Source of the DNA: BD1-7 clade bacterium
GTDB lineage: Bacteria; Pseudomonadota; Gammaproteobacteria; Pseudomonadales; DT-91
Assembly (NCBI GenBank): GCA_902705865.1
Contig: CACSIO010000023.1
Location: 87,690-151,689 of the forward strand
Length of the DNA: 64,000 nt
Direction: 5' to 3'
The notes under the pieces are model-generated. The model worked only from the letters and a program-made list of their open reading frames with translations, made no database searches and was not told the DNA's origin. Made by a program: the position numbers and the translations under genes. Every line of letters starts with the position of its first letter. Position 1 is the first letter of the stretch. Shown in pieces: positions 1-9,317 of this stretch.

Positions 1-966
1 AAGGCGAATGGGATGATCGCCCTGGCTTTTGGATTGATTGAACTCGCAACACCCGCAATTGCGGGCACGCTATATGCCAACGGTGGCATGCAAACGTTGT
101 TTTTGGTGGATTTGGCAACCTTTAGCGTTGGTATTGGTGCAGTCATTATCACCCGCATTCCTCAGCCACAAGCCAAAACTGCAGCCGCATCGGCAACCGA
201 CACACAAGAGCTATCATTGCTGGCCTCCATTGGTGAAGGCTACCGCTATTTAATGAAGGCACCGGCACTACTGGGCTTGGTAGGATTTTTCTCCAGTATC
301 GCTGCGATGCTGATCGCCGCCGGCGTTATGGTTCAACCGATGCTACTTGGCTTCGCTAAACCGGATCAAATGGGGCAAATTATGTCATTCGCAGGCTCAG
401 GCATCATTGCCGGTGCCGCCATTATGATTGCGCTGACCAATATTAACCGTCATATGCCAATTGTGATTGGGGTCAGCGGCCTTGTGGGCGTTGGCTTGTT
501 GCTATTACCTGCCACCACCACACCCTGGATGATTGCCGCTGGCGGCTTCATCGTAATGGCTTGCTTCCCGGTGATCGACAGCAACAACCGCTCTATTTAT
601 CAACGCAAAGTAGACCCAGCCATCCTTGGGCGTGTTATCGGCTTGCGAAATTTCGTATTGGGTCTGGCTCAATGTTTCATGTTATTGATTATCGGGCCAC
701 TGGCAGACGCCGTGTTTGAGCCCGCAATGGCCGCCGACGGCTGGTTAGCACCAACACTCGGCCCCTACTATGGTACGGGGCAAGGCCGCGGTATTGCGGT
801 ATTGATTTCGCTGCTCGGTGCGCTGATGCTTGTTAGCGTGGCGCTGACGTTATGCAGCCGACGTATGCGTCGACTCGACAGCGAGCTTGATGATGTTGAA
901 ATCGCGGTAGAAGAGACAGAGCCTGAGCAACAGACAGCGATGGATGCTGTCGCCATGGCCAAGTAA
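1..966 (+). CDS. MFS efflux permease, DHA3-like (5'-truncated by window edge)
   Basis: Integral inner-membrane exporter of the major facilitator superfamily, closest in character to the DHA3 group (EntS-type siderophore and macrolide exporters). The frame is open from base 1, so the N-terminal part of the gene lies outside the window; 321 residues remain. They contain a run of hydrophobic helices separated by short loops, and a charged cytoplasmic tail rich in Glu/Asp (near residues 295-315). Near residue 200 the text 'DPAILGRVIGLRNFVLG' matches the conserved cytoplasmic loop of DHA3 permeases. It ends 40 bp before the next gene on the same strand, so it probably belongs to an export operon with the adaptor-like protein and RND pump. 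The substrate cannot be read from the sequence; a siderophore or toxic amphiphile is possible. Confidence 0.8.
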   Translation, partial: KANGMIALAFGLIELATPAIAGTLYANGGMQTLFLVDLATFSVGIGAVIITRIPQPQAKTAAASATDTQELSLLASIGEGYRYLMKAPALLGLVGFFSSIAAMLIAAGVMVQPMLLGFAKPDQMGQIMSFAGSGIIAGAAIMIALTNINRHMPIVIGVSGLVGVGLLLLPATTTPWMIAAGGFIVMACFPVIDSNNRSIYQRKVDPAILGRVIGLRNFVLGLAQCFMLLIIGPLADAVFEPAMAADGWLAPTLGPYYGTGQGRGIAVLISLLGALMLVSVALTLCSRRMRRLDSELDDVEIAVEETEPEQQTAMDAVAMAK

Positions 967-1006
967 CTCCAACTATTGACCTGTCCGGAACCCGGAGGGA
1001 GCACGC

Positions 1007-1843
1007 ATGACGCAACGCACCCGACAGCCCGAGAATATAATAAACTCCAGCCAGATTGCCTATCCGCTCTGGCAATGGCTATTGGTCGCACTGGTCATTT
1101 TGGCAACAGCTGCTGGCAGCTATGCGTCATTTCCTGCTTCTGCTGAAACACCACCACAGCAGCGCTCGAATAGCGCACTGCCTGTCACTACCGTCACCAG
1201 CGACGGGCCGACCAACAATATACAGTGGCAGACACAAGGCCAATGGGTTGTGCCTGAACACGGCAACGCCTACGTCACTATTGCCTTTACCCAAAAACAG
1301 TTAACGCTGCTGGCGGGTATTTCGTCGGCGCAACTGGATATCCCCCAATCGCTGAATACACAATCGAATTCAAAGCCGAACTCAGAATCGAGCTTAGCGC
1401 CGAATCCCACCACCATCGCGCTAACCCCAGCATGGCCACCAACCGGAAATAGCCAATCACCGTTATTGCACCTGCACCTTGCCGTATCCGCTATCGCTAC
1501 CAATACAGACACCGGCACGGCCCCTGCATTGGGCGATGCACACTCTCATGATATCAGCTCGGCGCTAGTCAGTGGTCAGTCGGTCACCGTGCAAATACAG
1601 GGTAAATTGCGTCAGCCGCTAACACCTATCCCTTATTCCTATTTGCGTGCAAATAGCAGTATCTGGCTGGTCGATAACAACAACTCGCTCATTATCAGAC
1701 CCATTACGATTGCCTATGCCGATGGCAATGCTCTATATCTACGAGATGGCATTCATGCTGGCGATAAAATCATTGTGTCAGACCTTCCATTCGCCAGTGC
1801 CGGCTTATCTGTAGCCCCCACTGAGCGGCCAGTTACGCGTTAA
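1007..1843 (+). CDS. Membrane-anchored, reduced RND adaptor-like (membrane fusion) protein
   Basis: 278 residues with one N-terminal transmembrane anchor (about 21-43) and a periplasmic remainder. The last 60 residues carry the signature of the membrane-proximal domain of RND periplasmic adaptors: a 'SIWLVDNNNSLIIRPITI' strand pair, then 'GIHAGDKIIVSDLPFASAGL'. Residues 58-85 resemble the first barrel strands. No lipoyl motif or alpha-helical hairpin is visible; the middle is a Ser/Asn/Pro-rich low-complexity stretch (about 115-150). The gene has a strong ribosome site (GGAGGGA at 994-1000) and ends 2 bp before the RND pump, so the two are translationally coupled. I infer an adaptor subunit that lost, or never had, the hairpin that reaches an outer-membrane channel. 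Confidence 0.6.
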   Translation: MTQRTRQPENIINSSQIAYPLWQWLLVALVILATAAGSYASFPASAETPPQQRSNSALPVTTVTSDGPTNNIQWQTQGQWVVPEHGNAYVTIAFTQKQLTLLAGISSAQLDIPQSLNTQSNSKPNSESSLAPNPTTIALTPAWPPTGNSQSPLLHLHLAVSAIATNTDTGTAPALGDAHSHDISSALVSGQSVTVQIQGKLRQPLTPIPYSYLRANSSIWLVDNNNSLIIRPITIAYADGNALYLRDGIHAGDKIIVSDLPFASAGLSVAPTERPVTR

Positions 1844-1845
1844 AC

Positions 1846-4800
1846 ATGCATACACTGATCGCCTTTTTCGCACGCCGTGCAGTTGCAGCCAATGGGCTCA
1901 TGCTGGTAATTGTTGTACTGGGCTGCTGGAGCCTTTGGCACGCACAACGAGAAATCTTGCCGCGCATGCTGCAAGATGGCTTCACTATTACAACCCGCGC
2001 ATCATCCCCTTCGCTTGAACGGCATGAAAGCGTCTGCCTAGCGCTAGAGCAAGTGCTCACCAACAAAAACACCGCCATAGAAAGCCTCCACAGCCTCTAT
2101 AGTGCACGCCAATGCACGTTGATCGCCCAATTGCCTTATGGCAGCCCGATGGAGCAAGCGATTGATAACGCTAAGCAACTGATCAATACCGTTAAGTTGC
2201 CAGCCGACTTTAGCCCCGTCGATATTCAGCGCCACGAAAACAGCGTTATGATCAGTCGCATTAGTATCGGAGCCCAGACTCACCCCGAGATGCTGCACAA
2301 CGCTGCGCGTCAACTGAAAACACTGCTAAACGCCAAGGGCCTTGAAGATGTCAGGTTGCGCGATCGCTACCAACCTGAAGTCGATATCCAGGTCGACCCG
2401 CAAGCACTCATCATCTACCAATTGCCCTTTTCGCAGTTATCCGATCAACTTGAACACGCCTTGGATCAACTACGCGACCTCCCACCCACTGCATTGATGC
2501 AGCAACTCGCCGCAACACAAATTCAGTTACCGGGCAAGCAGGAAGAGATTCCATTAGCTGATATCGCCCTACTGGAACGTACCGTTGCACCGCTCGACGG
2601 CCTCACCAAAGTCGACGACAATCCCGCCGCAACGGTAAGTGTCTATCAAGATAATTTTCACAGCATTGATACTATCGCCGCGCATGTCGACGAGGCTATC
2701 CTTGAGCTGCAACAACAGTTGCCTGATACCTATGACATCAAATTGATTCAGGATAACTCGCAAATTTTTTACAACCGTACAGGCATTCTTCAAGACAACG
2801 CTATTGCCGGGCTGATGCTGGTATTTCTGGTACTGTTTTTATTTATGCGCATACGGCTGGCATTTTGGGTAACCGTCGGTATTCCGGTCGCCTTCCTCGG
2901 TGCCTTTATTACGCTCTGGATGCTCGGCTATTCGATCAACATGGTGTCCACGTTTGCTTTGTTGCTGGTACTCGGCATGGTGGTGGATGACGCCATTATC
3001 GTCGGCGAAAGTATCGATCGAGAACAACATTTAACCACCTCTGACGATGGTCTCTCTGCTGTGATCAAAGGCGCAGTAGATGTCTATCGGCCCGTGCTTT
3101 TCGCAACGCTAACCACCATTGTAAGTTTCGCGCCACTGGCATTTTTACCTGGCGCAGAAGGTCGTTTGATCGGCCAGATTCCTTGGGTAGTGATTGCGAC
3201 TCTGGCGTTTTCCTTGGTGGAATGCCTATTGATACTGCCCGCACATTTACGCCATCGATCTGCCAATACACGCTCACCGCGATTATGCGATCGCCCGCAT
3301 TGGTTAACTGAACGTCTGTTAAAACGATTTACATACGACATCTACCAACCCGTATTGGTAAAAGGCTTGGCCTGGCGTTACTTATTAATTACCTTGTTTT
3401 TTGCCACGTTGGTTTTGGTTTTCAGTCAGGTCGCCAGTGGTCGTATCGCCGTACAATGGTTATCCAATATTGAATCAGAAGTCGCCACAGCTACCGTGAC
3501 TGTTGCCCCGCAAGACCGCTTGGCCTACCTACCGAAGCTAACCCAGCAATTGGAAAAATCAGCACTTAAGCTGCAAGAAGAACTGAACACCGAAACCGGC
3601 CACCAGGAAGTTCGCCATGTGCGCGCGCATATTCCCATCGATAGCAACACCGGCTACGTTTACCTGACTCTGGCCTCCGGGCAAGATCGCCGCTATAGCG
3701 GTGCCTTAATCGATGAACGCTGGCAATCACAAACAGGCCTACTTGAGCACGCTATTGACGTGCAATTTTCCAGCCGCTTTCAAACCAGCACCGATGGCTT
3801 CTGGCTTCAGCTATTCAGTACCGATAAACAGCAGCTACAGCAAGCCAGTGATGCGCTTTTACAACAACTAAGCTCACTAAAAGGCGTCAGCCAGGTACAA
3901 AGCAGCCTGCAAAACACCCAAGCCGACTGGCGATTGATTCTGCCATCCTCAGATGCCGCGGCTTCTCAGGCATTACAGGCATCGACACCCTCAACGGCGG
4001 AAAACGAACTACTCATAAAAATGGGATATTGGTTAAAGGGGCAAACATTACGCCAATCAGATGTAAATGACGATCAAGATGCACTGGCAGTCACCTTAAC
4101 CCTGGCAGATCACAGTCCGGCACAACTGCTGCAGCTGCCCGTTGATCAAGGCCGCCATGTATTGCCCTTTCATGCAATAGCCGACGTGCTACCTGCAGAT
4201 AAAGCCGAGCAAGTAACCCGCAGCGACGGGCGCTACACCGCCTTGATCAGCGCCAAGCTACAAACGCAAATAATCACAACCGACAGCCTCTATCACGATG
4301 TGTTTGATCAATGGCTACCCGCGATACAGGCTGACTTCCCCGATGTTGAATGGCACATCGGCGGCCTCAAAGGCTCACAGCGTAAACTCAGTGAGCGCCT
4401 GATGAGCGGGTTTGGTATCGCTCTGATGGTGATATTCCTGCTAACGGCCTGGCTATTTCGCTCCTGGAGCCAACCTATATTGATTCTAACGGCCGTCCCT
4501 TTCGGCATGCTTGGCGCCATCGCGGGCCATGCATTATTAGGTTACCCGCTCACAGTCTGGTCGATCGCAGGGATGCTGGCAGTCTCAGGTATTGTGGTGA
4601 ATGACAACATGGTTTTGATCTACAGCATCAATGCTCGCCGCCAATCAGGCGAGCCAACCGCTGTTGCCGTGGTTAACGCCTGCACGGATCGGTTGCGACC
4701 CATTCTGCTAACCAGCATCACAACATTTGTAGGCCTGCTACCCATTATGTCTGAGCGCAGCTGGGAAGCGCAGTTTCTGGTACCTATGGCCATCGCCACC

Positions 4801-4926
4801 GGGTTTGGTGTGCTGCTGGCAACCGCTGTAAGCCTGTTGCTAATACCTGCGGTGTATCTTGTAGTGGCTGATTTGAGTGGTCGACAAACAAATCACTGTG
4901 CAACAACGACCGACAGTCTGTCCTGA
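1846..4926 (+). CDS. RND family efflux transporter (AcrB/AcrD/AcrF superfamily)
   Basis: 1026-residue proton-driven inner-membrane pump of the hydrophobe/amphiphile RND type. The length and two-fold layout are standard: TM1 near residue 20, a periplasmic porter loop, TM2-6 about 320-460, TM7 near 510, a second periplasmic loop, and TM8-12 about 850-1010. TM4 carries the paired acidic proton-relay residues in 'GMVVDDAIIVGESI'. In TM10, where AcrB has a lysine, this protein reads 'GIVVNDNMVLIY', as in a divergent subgroup of RND pumps. It starts 2 bp after the adaptor-like gene. No outer-membrane channel gene is present nearby, so it may borrow a TolC-like partner. The substrate is unknown. Confidence 0.88.
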   Translation: MHTLIAFFARRAVAANGLMLVIVVLGCWSLWHAQREILPRMLQDGFTITTRASSPSLERHESVCLALEQVLTNKNTAIESLHSLYSARQCTLIAQLPYGSPMEQAIDNAKQLINTVKLPADFSPVDIQRHENSVMISRISIGAQTHPEMLHNAARQLKTLLNAKGLEDVRLRDRYQPEVDIQVDPQALIIYQLPFSQLSDQLEHALDQLRDLPPTALMQQLAATQIQLPGKQEEIPLADIALLERTVAPLDGLTKVDDNPAATVSVYQDNFHSIDTIAAHVDEAILELQQQLPDTYDIKLIQDNSQIFYNRTGILQDNAIAGLMLVFLVLFLFMRIRLAFWVTVGIPVAFLGAFITLWMLGYSINMVSTFALLLVLGMVVDDAIIVGESIDREQHLTTSDDGLSAVIKGAVDVYRPVLFATLTTIVSFAPLAFLPGAEGRLIGQIPWVVIATLAFSLVECLLILPAHLRHRSANTRSPRLCDRPHWLTERLLKRFTYDIYQPVLVKGLAWRYLLITLFFATLVLVFSQVASGRIAVQWLSNIESEVATATVTVAPQDRLAYLPKLTQQLEKSALKLQEELNTETGHQEVRHVRAHIPIDSNTGYVYLTLASGQDRRYSGALIDERWQSQTGLLEHAIDVQFSSRFQTSTDGFWLQLFSTDKQQLQQASDALLQQLSSLKGVSQVQSSLQNTQADWRLILPSSDAAASQALQASTPSTAENELLIKMGYWLKGQTLRQSDVNDDQDALAVTLTLADHSPAQLLQLPVDQGRHVLPFHAIADVLPADKAEQVTRSDGRYTALISAKLQTQIITTDSLYHDVFDQWLPAIQADFPDVEWHIGGLKGSQRKLSERLMSGFGIALMVIFLLTAWLFRSWSQPILILTAVPFGMLGAIAGHALLGYPLTVWSIAGMLAVSGIVVNDNMVLIYSINARRQSGEPTAVAVVNACTDRLRPILLTSITTFVGLLPIMSERSWEAQFLVPMAIATGFGVLLATAVSLLLIPAVYLVVADLSGRQTNHCATTTDSLS

Positions 4927-5011
4927 CGTTTTTTTATCGCGTCGACAGCGCCGCCGTTCACAAATCACGTATACTGCTCGCCCTCTTGCCACACAAATCG
5001 ATAAGAATCCC

Positions 5012-6220
5012 ATGCCTCAGGCGCGTGCTAACCTCATTTATGTTCTTGCTGGCATCATTGCCCTTGGACCCTTATCCGTCGATCTTTATCTACCTGCCAT
5101 GCCCGCTATGGTGGGTTATTTCGATACCGACATTTCTCAAGTGCAGATGACGTTGTCCAGTTATCTATTGGGCTTTGCCCTATTTCATCTCGTGTGTGGG
5201 CCATTGTCAGACCGCTTCGGACGCAAACCTGTACTGCTGGCTGGGCTCTCTCTATATGTGGTCATGAGCGGTCTATGTGCGATTGCCACCACCATCGACG
5301 AACTCATTATCTACCGGTTTATTCAAGCGATGGGGGCCTGCTGTGCACCCACCCTCGGCCGCGCAATTGTGCGCGATGTATACCCACCGGAAAAGGCCGT
5401 CAAAGCCTTGGCTTATGTGTCTAGTTTGATGGCAATTGCACCGGTTATGGCACCGTCATTGGGCGGTATTCTGGTATCTTTTGGCGATTGGAGACTGACT
5501 TTCTGGTCATTGGTAGGATTTGGCTTGCTGGCGATGGCGTTAACGTTTTTTCTGGTTGATGAATCTCTACCGCAGAGACAGCCTCTGCACCCACGAGTCA
5601 TCGGGAAAAACTTTTTAACGCTCCTGAGTAGCCATCACTTTGTGGGTAATGTCCTGACCTCGTCATTTCTGTACGCCGGCGCCTTTGCGTTTCTGTCAGG
5701 TGCAAGCTTTGTATTGATCGAGTTCTTCAACGTGAAGCCCACCCATTTCGGTTTGTATTTTATGTTTATCGTCGCCGGCTACATCGGAGGCAACCTGTTT
5801 ACCGCCAAAATCGCGCATCGCTGGCCACCGGCGCGAGCGTTCAAACTCGGCATTGCAACATCCGTCATCCCGAGTTCGTTGATGGTCGCCGCTAACCTAG
5901 CGGGTTACTTCCATCCGGTATTGGCAGTACTTCCGGTGCTTTTTGTCACATTGGCGATTGGGTTGGTGTTGCCGCAGGCGATGGGCGAAGCCTTGAAGCC
6001 GTTTGCACATATGGCAGCGACCGCATCGGCAATGATGGGATTTATGCAGATGACCGTTGCCTCATTGGCAGGCTGGTTAGTGGGTGTATTTCTGGTAGAT
6101 AATCCGCTGCCGATGGCAATTGTGATACTCGGAACCGGGATTTCAAGCGGGTTGTGTTATTTGCTGTTTCTCAGAAAGGTTCATCAGCAGGAGAGCCAAG
6201 AGCCGGTATTCGTCGATTGA
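5012..6220 (+). CDS. Bcr/CflA family drug-resistance MFS transporter
   Basis: 402-residue, 12-helix drug:proton antiporter of the Bcr/CflA group (DHA1). The N-terminus 'LIYVLAGIIALGPLSVDLYLPAMPAM' is typical of the family, and the MFS motif A appears as 'GPLSDRFGRKPVLL' between TM2 and TM3. I chose the ATG at 5012; an in-frame GTG at 4877 would overlap the RND gene and add 45 basic, non-family residues. The resulting length matches Bcr (about 400). It follows the RND gene by 85 bp on the same strand and may be read with it. It ends at a large hairpin shared with the convergent gene. Confidence 0.87.
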   Translation: MPQARANLIYVLAGIIALGPLSVDLYLPAMPAMVGYFDTDISQVQMTLSSYLLGFALFHLVCGPLSDRFGRKPVLLAGLSLYVVMSGLCAIATTIDELIIYRFIQAMGACCAPTLGRAIVRDVYPPEKAVKALAYVSSLMAIAPVMAPSLGGILVSFGDWRLTFWSLVGFGLLAMALTFFLVDESLPQRQPLHPRVIGKNFLTLLSSHHFVGNVLTSSFLYAGAFAFLSGASFVLIEFFNVKPTHFGLYFMFIVAGYIGGNLFTAKIAHRWPPARAFKLGIATSVIPSSLMVAANLAGYFHPVLAVLPVLFVTLAIGLVLPQAMGEALKPFAHMAATASAMMGFMQMTVASLAGWLVGVFLVDNPLPMAIVILGTGISSGLCYLLFLRKVHQQESQEPVFVD

Positions 6221-6221
6221 T

Positions 6222-6269
6222 CTGACCACCGCGCTAGTGTTTGTTCAACAACTCGGTAGCGATGGTCAG
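6222..6269. terminator. Nested hairpin between convergent genes
   Basis: Three nested complementary arm pairs: CTGACCA (6222-6228) with TGGTCAG (6263-6269), CGCTA (6232-6236) with TAGCG (6257-6261), and TTGTT (6241-6245) with AACAA (6247-6251). It fills the 68-bp gap between the Bcr gene and the convergent yiaV-like gene. There is no clear T run, so it may act as an mRNA 3'-end stabiliser rather than a simple intrinsic terminator. Confidence 0.5.
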
Positions 6270-6288
6270 TATCAACGGTGATGCAGAG

Positions 6289-7248
6289 TTAGTGGAATGG
6301 AAACAGGTAGTTCATCCACCCAGCCATGCGCAATAACACCTTACGCATCACTGATAAGTGCTCAAAGTGTTCACTGTAAATCGCGGCTTGCGCATAGGCA
6401 CCGCCCGGCAGTTTGCCAGCATACTGTTCAAAACGTTCATCCGTAATGCGGATAATCACCGGTACTCGATCTGGAATTGCAGTAGTGTTTTCACTCAACA
6501 CATCGCCGGATGGCTGCAACTGCCCTTGCGCCAATGCTGGCAATACATGCTCAACACGACCCGCAAATATTGCACCGGGAATCGCATCAAAAATCATCTC
6601 GGCACTGTCACCTTCATTCAGGCGTAACAAGCTATTCTGGCGGAACCACGCAATGTACATAGGCGCTTCCTTATGCACAAAAACCATCACTGGGCGCAAA
6701 GGTAGCGGCGCTGCCATCATACCCGGGCGTAACGTCAGCTGTGTCACCAAGCCGTCTGCAGGGGCATGAACCACCGTGTGTTCCAATTCAAATTCCGCTT
6801 CTCTGTGCTGTGCTTTTAACGCATTAAGATTAGCTTCTGCAATTTCCAGGTTACGCTTGGCTTCAACCTTCCGACGCACAAGCTCCTTTTCACGTGTGTA
6901 ATCGAGCTCGGCTTGCTTAACCCGCGCATTCAGCTCAGACACCTTCGCTTCAAAGGGCGTTGGATCAATGCGGAACAACACATCGCCTTTTTTGACCGGC
7001 TTATTCGGCAATACAGGGACGTCAATAACGTGCCCTCTCACCTGCGGCACAATCGGTGTTGTCGCATAATAGCTGCGGCTGATTTCCGAATAGGGGTGGT
7101 TGTAATTCATGGTCGCGATCAGCGCACCAATAATAACGATGCCGCCTAACACTGCGGTTGGCACCGTCCACTTATTGAGCGGGATACGAAATACTCTAAA
7201 AATCGTGATCGCAAACGCGGCGTACGTGAGTATTAACAATACATCCAT
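6289..7248 (-). CDS. yiaV: HlyD-family inner-membrane protein, YiaV-like
   Basis: 319-residue periplasmic adaptor-like protein anchored by an N-terminal membrane segment. The first 55 residues ('LLILTYAAFAITIFRVFRIP', then 'GALIATMNYNHPYSE') and the last 20 ('HLSVMRKVLLRMAGWMNYL') match what I recall of Escherichia coli YiaV. A biotinyl-lipoyl type half-motif lies near 65-95 ('VRGHVIDVPVLPNKPVKKGD'), a coiled coil about 100-150, and a barrel domain after 155. It is about 60 residues shorter than the E. coli protein; the deficit is in the coiled-coil hairpin. It overlaps the upstream yiaW-like gene by one base (TAATG), so the two are translationally coupled, as in E. coli. The transported substrate is not established for the family. 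Confidence 0.85.
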   Translation of the reverse strand: MDVLLILTYAAFAITIFRVFRIPLNKWTVPTAVLGGIVIIGALIATMNYNHPYSEISRSYYATTPIVPQVRGHVIDVPVLPNKPVKKGDVLFRIDPTPFEAKVSELNARVKQAELDYTREKELVRRKVEAKRNLEIAEANLNALKAQHREAEFELEHTVVHAPADGLVTQLTLRPGMMAAPLPLRPVMVFVHKEAPMYIAWFRQNSLLRLNEGDSAEMIFDAIPGAIFAGRVEHVLPALAQGQLQPSGDVLSENTTAIPDRVPVIIRITDERFEQYAGKLPGGAYAQAAIYSEHFEHLSVMRKVLLRMAGWMNYLFPFH

Positions 7249-7619
7249 TAGTCGTTCGCTCCCTCTGCCTGGCTATTGTTATCAGCGCTTGCAGGCGTAT
7301 TTTTTTCATTGTGATCTGCGCTATCAATTGTGGCTCGCAAACCCGCAATTTGATTCTCTAACGAAGCAAGACGTTCTTCTGCCTGATGTTGAAACCCCCA
7401 ACCGCGATCTTCACGATATATCGTCGCCCAGATCCACAAAAACGGCCATAAAACATGCAGCGTGAATAGACTCACCCAACCCGCTACATGAATAGCGTCT
7501 TGATGCGGATGATTGCGCTTGTGGGCAATCTCATAGGGGATATCGTGAACCACGATAATGCCGTAAAACAGCACCAGCCCCACAAAGACCAACAGGCCCA
7601 GGGCAAAATAATCTAACAC
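7248..7619 (-). CDS. yiaW: DUF3302 inner-membrane protein, YiaW-like
   Basis: 123-residue protein with two hydrophobic segments (about 3-25 and 45-68) and a hydrophilic, acidic C-terminal tail that includes a short coiled coil (about 80-100). The core 'YGIIVVHDIPYEIAHKRNHP' and 'HVAGWVSLFTLHVLWPFLWIWA' is diagnostic for DUF3302/YiaW. It is the first gene of a two-gene unit with yiaV; the stop TAA shares its last A with the yiaV start. It is presumably the membrane partner of the adaptor-like YiaV. The molecular function is unknown for the family. Confidence 0.88.
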   Translation of the reverse strand: MLDYFALGLLVFVGLVLFYGIIVVHDIPYEIAHKRNHPHQDAIHVAGWVSLFTLHVLWPFLWIWATIYREDRGWGFQHQAEERLASLENQIAGLRATIDSADHNEKNTPASADNNSQAEGAND

Positions 7620-7697
7620 CTTAAACGCTCCTATTTTCAGATTTACTGCCTACCAACGCACCGATAACAACGCGCAGACAGGCACGAGACTATTTTT

Positions 7698-9317
7698 TTA
7701 TTTGGATTTACTGGTCAGATTACTCAGAGGCTTGGCGTAAACGACGCCCAGATCTTGCATAACCTTGTTGATTTGCAGGTTAATACCCGCAATCTCTTGT
7801 TTGTATTCGTTCAGATCTGTGGTGCGAATCTGCGCAAATACCTGAACCTCGAAACCAAACTCGCCAATGGTTTCCAAGTTAACGCGGCGTATCTGATCAT
7901 CAACCATCTCATGGGTTTCGAGAATATGACGGACTGCATCCATCGCCTCTGAGATTTTCTCCTCCGTAGTGGCATGGTCTAAATACAACACTCGAGAGAA
8001 AGTAAACTTGTCGCGCATTGAGAAGTTTTCGATCACGCCTGCACTGACTTGTGAATTGGGAATGAACACCACAGAACGATCTAACGTTCGAATCTTGGTG
8101 GCCCACAAGCCGATCTCTTCGACCATGCCCTTCGAACCCTGAACAAGACAAAAATCACCGACTTTGATCGGCGATGTCATAAATATCGTTACCGTACCGA
8201 TCAGGTTTTCTAACGATTTTTGTGCTGCCAACGCGATGGCCAACCCACCGATACCCAATCCCGCCACCATGGTCGTGACATCAATGCCCATATTGTTAAA
8301 CCAAACGAGTAACGCGCTGATCAAGACCAAAATTCGCGAAACACTGGCCAACGGCTTGAGTAAAACTGCCATGTCTTTTTGGCCTTTAAGCTCTAGCCGG
8401 GTTTGCCCGTACTCCTGCAAAAAACCAATAACCATAATCAGAAACCAGGCATTCACGATAATATGGAAGGTATGCGTTTGTGCAAATGCCTGTGCTTCTA
8501 GGCTTAGATGAAACCCCTGCAACAACATGCCGGTTAGATAGAGCACCAACATGAAACGCACCGGCCCCAGCGCAAATCGGCGAATTCGATCACCAGTAGC
8601 AGGTCGATGCCGACGAATAATGCCAACCGTAAGCAAGCAAAAAGGGGTAACAAAAACGAAGGTGATCGCCGCTGCCATCAATGCCAACATCCACAGCCAG
8701 CTTTGAATCCCAAACACTTTAAAATGTGGAATATTGTCGTCTAACCACTCTTCGATGCGGTTATAACCGAACAAACGGTAGAGTTCGGGGACTTGCGCAA
8801 CAGTTTGGTTAGAAAATTTCCAGATAAATTGCCCATCACTACCCGGCACCCGTTGAAACAGGATGTCATAGTAATAGCTGCCATTGGCGATGGATCCAAT
8901 TAAGTCCCGATAAGATGGCAAGCCATCATCAGCTTCCCCCTTATTGCTGTCGCTCAGTTTCGATACATCGACCCATAAACGCTGATCAAGCACCACCTGA
9001 AGCTTGCGGGCAAGCTCCTCTGCGGATTCGGCCTTTACATCATCAGGTAAGTATCGAGTATCCAGAAAATTCGCCGCCTGTTCGTAGTTACCCTCCGCAG
9101 TCGCACGCATAAACCCCAGCATGCTAGAGCGAGGGGTATCACGAAAGTGCTCGTCGACGTATCGGTGAACTTTACTCTGCGCATCTTCTAGCGCTTCAAG
9201 CTGATCCTGTTCGCTATCGATCAAATGTTTGACCGATACATCAGGCGTATCAGCAACTACTAGAGCACTCACCAGAAAACAGCAGACAGCACACAACTGC
9301 CTGAACCGGCTTGTCAT
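7698..9317 (-). CDS. MscS-family mechanosensitive ion channel
   Basis: 539-residue mechanosensitive channel protecting against hypo-osmotic shock. It begins with a signal peptide (residues 1-22), then a periplasmic alpha-helical domain of about 180 residues not found in short MscS. Several membrane helices follow between about 205 and 375. The pore helix reads 'VAGLGIGGLAIALAAQKSLE', with the Gly/Ala packing of MscS TM3. The MscS beta domain follows ('PIKVGDFCLVQGSKGMVEEI') and then a C-terminal alpha/beta domain. It lies 78 bp downstream of nothing it clearly depends on and upstream of the yiaW-yiaV pair on the same strand. Ion selectivity cannot be inferred. Confidence 0.9.
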   Translation of the reverse strand: MTSRFRQLCAVCCFLVSALVVADTPDVSVKHLIDSEQDQLEALEDAQSKVHRYVDEHFRDTPRSSMLGFMRATAEGNYEQAANFLDTRYLPDDVKAESAEELARKLQVVLDQRLWVDVSKLSDSNKGEADDGLPSYRDLIGSIANGSYYYDILFQRVPGSDGQFIWKFSNQTVAQVPELYRLFGYNRIEEWLDDNIPHFKVFGIQSWLWMLALMAAAITFVFVTPFCLLTVGIIRRHRPATGDRIRRFALGPVRFMLVLYLTGMLLQGFHLSLEAQAFAQTHTFHIIVNAWFLIMVIGFLQEYGQTRLELKGQKDMAVLLKPLASVSRILVLISALLVWFNNMGIDVTTMVAGLGIGGLAIALAAQKSLENLIGTVTIFMTSPIKVGDFCLVQGSKGMVEEIGLWATKIRTLDRSVVFIPNSQVSAGVIENFSMRDKFTFSRVLYLDHATTEEKISEAMDAVRHILETHEMVDDQIRRVNLETIGEFGFEVQVFAQIRTTDLNEYKQEIAGINLQINKVMQDLGVVYAKPLSNLTSKSK

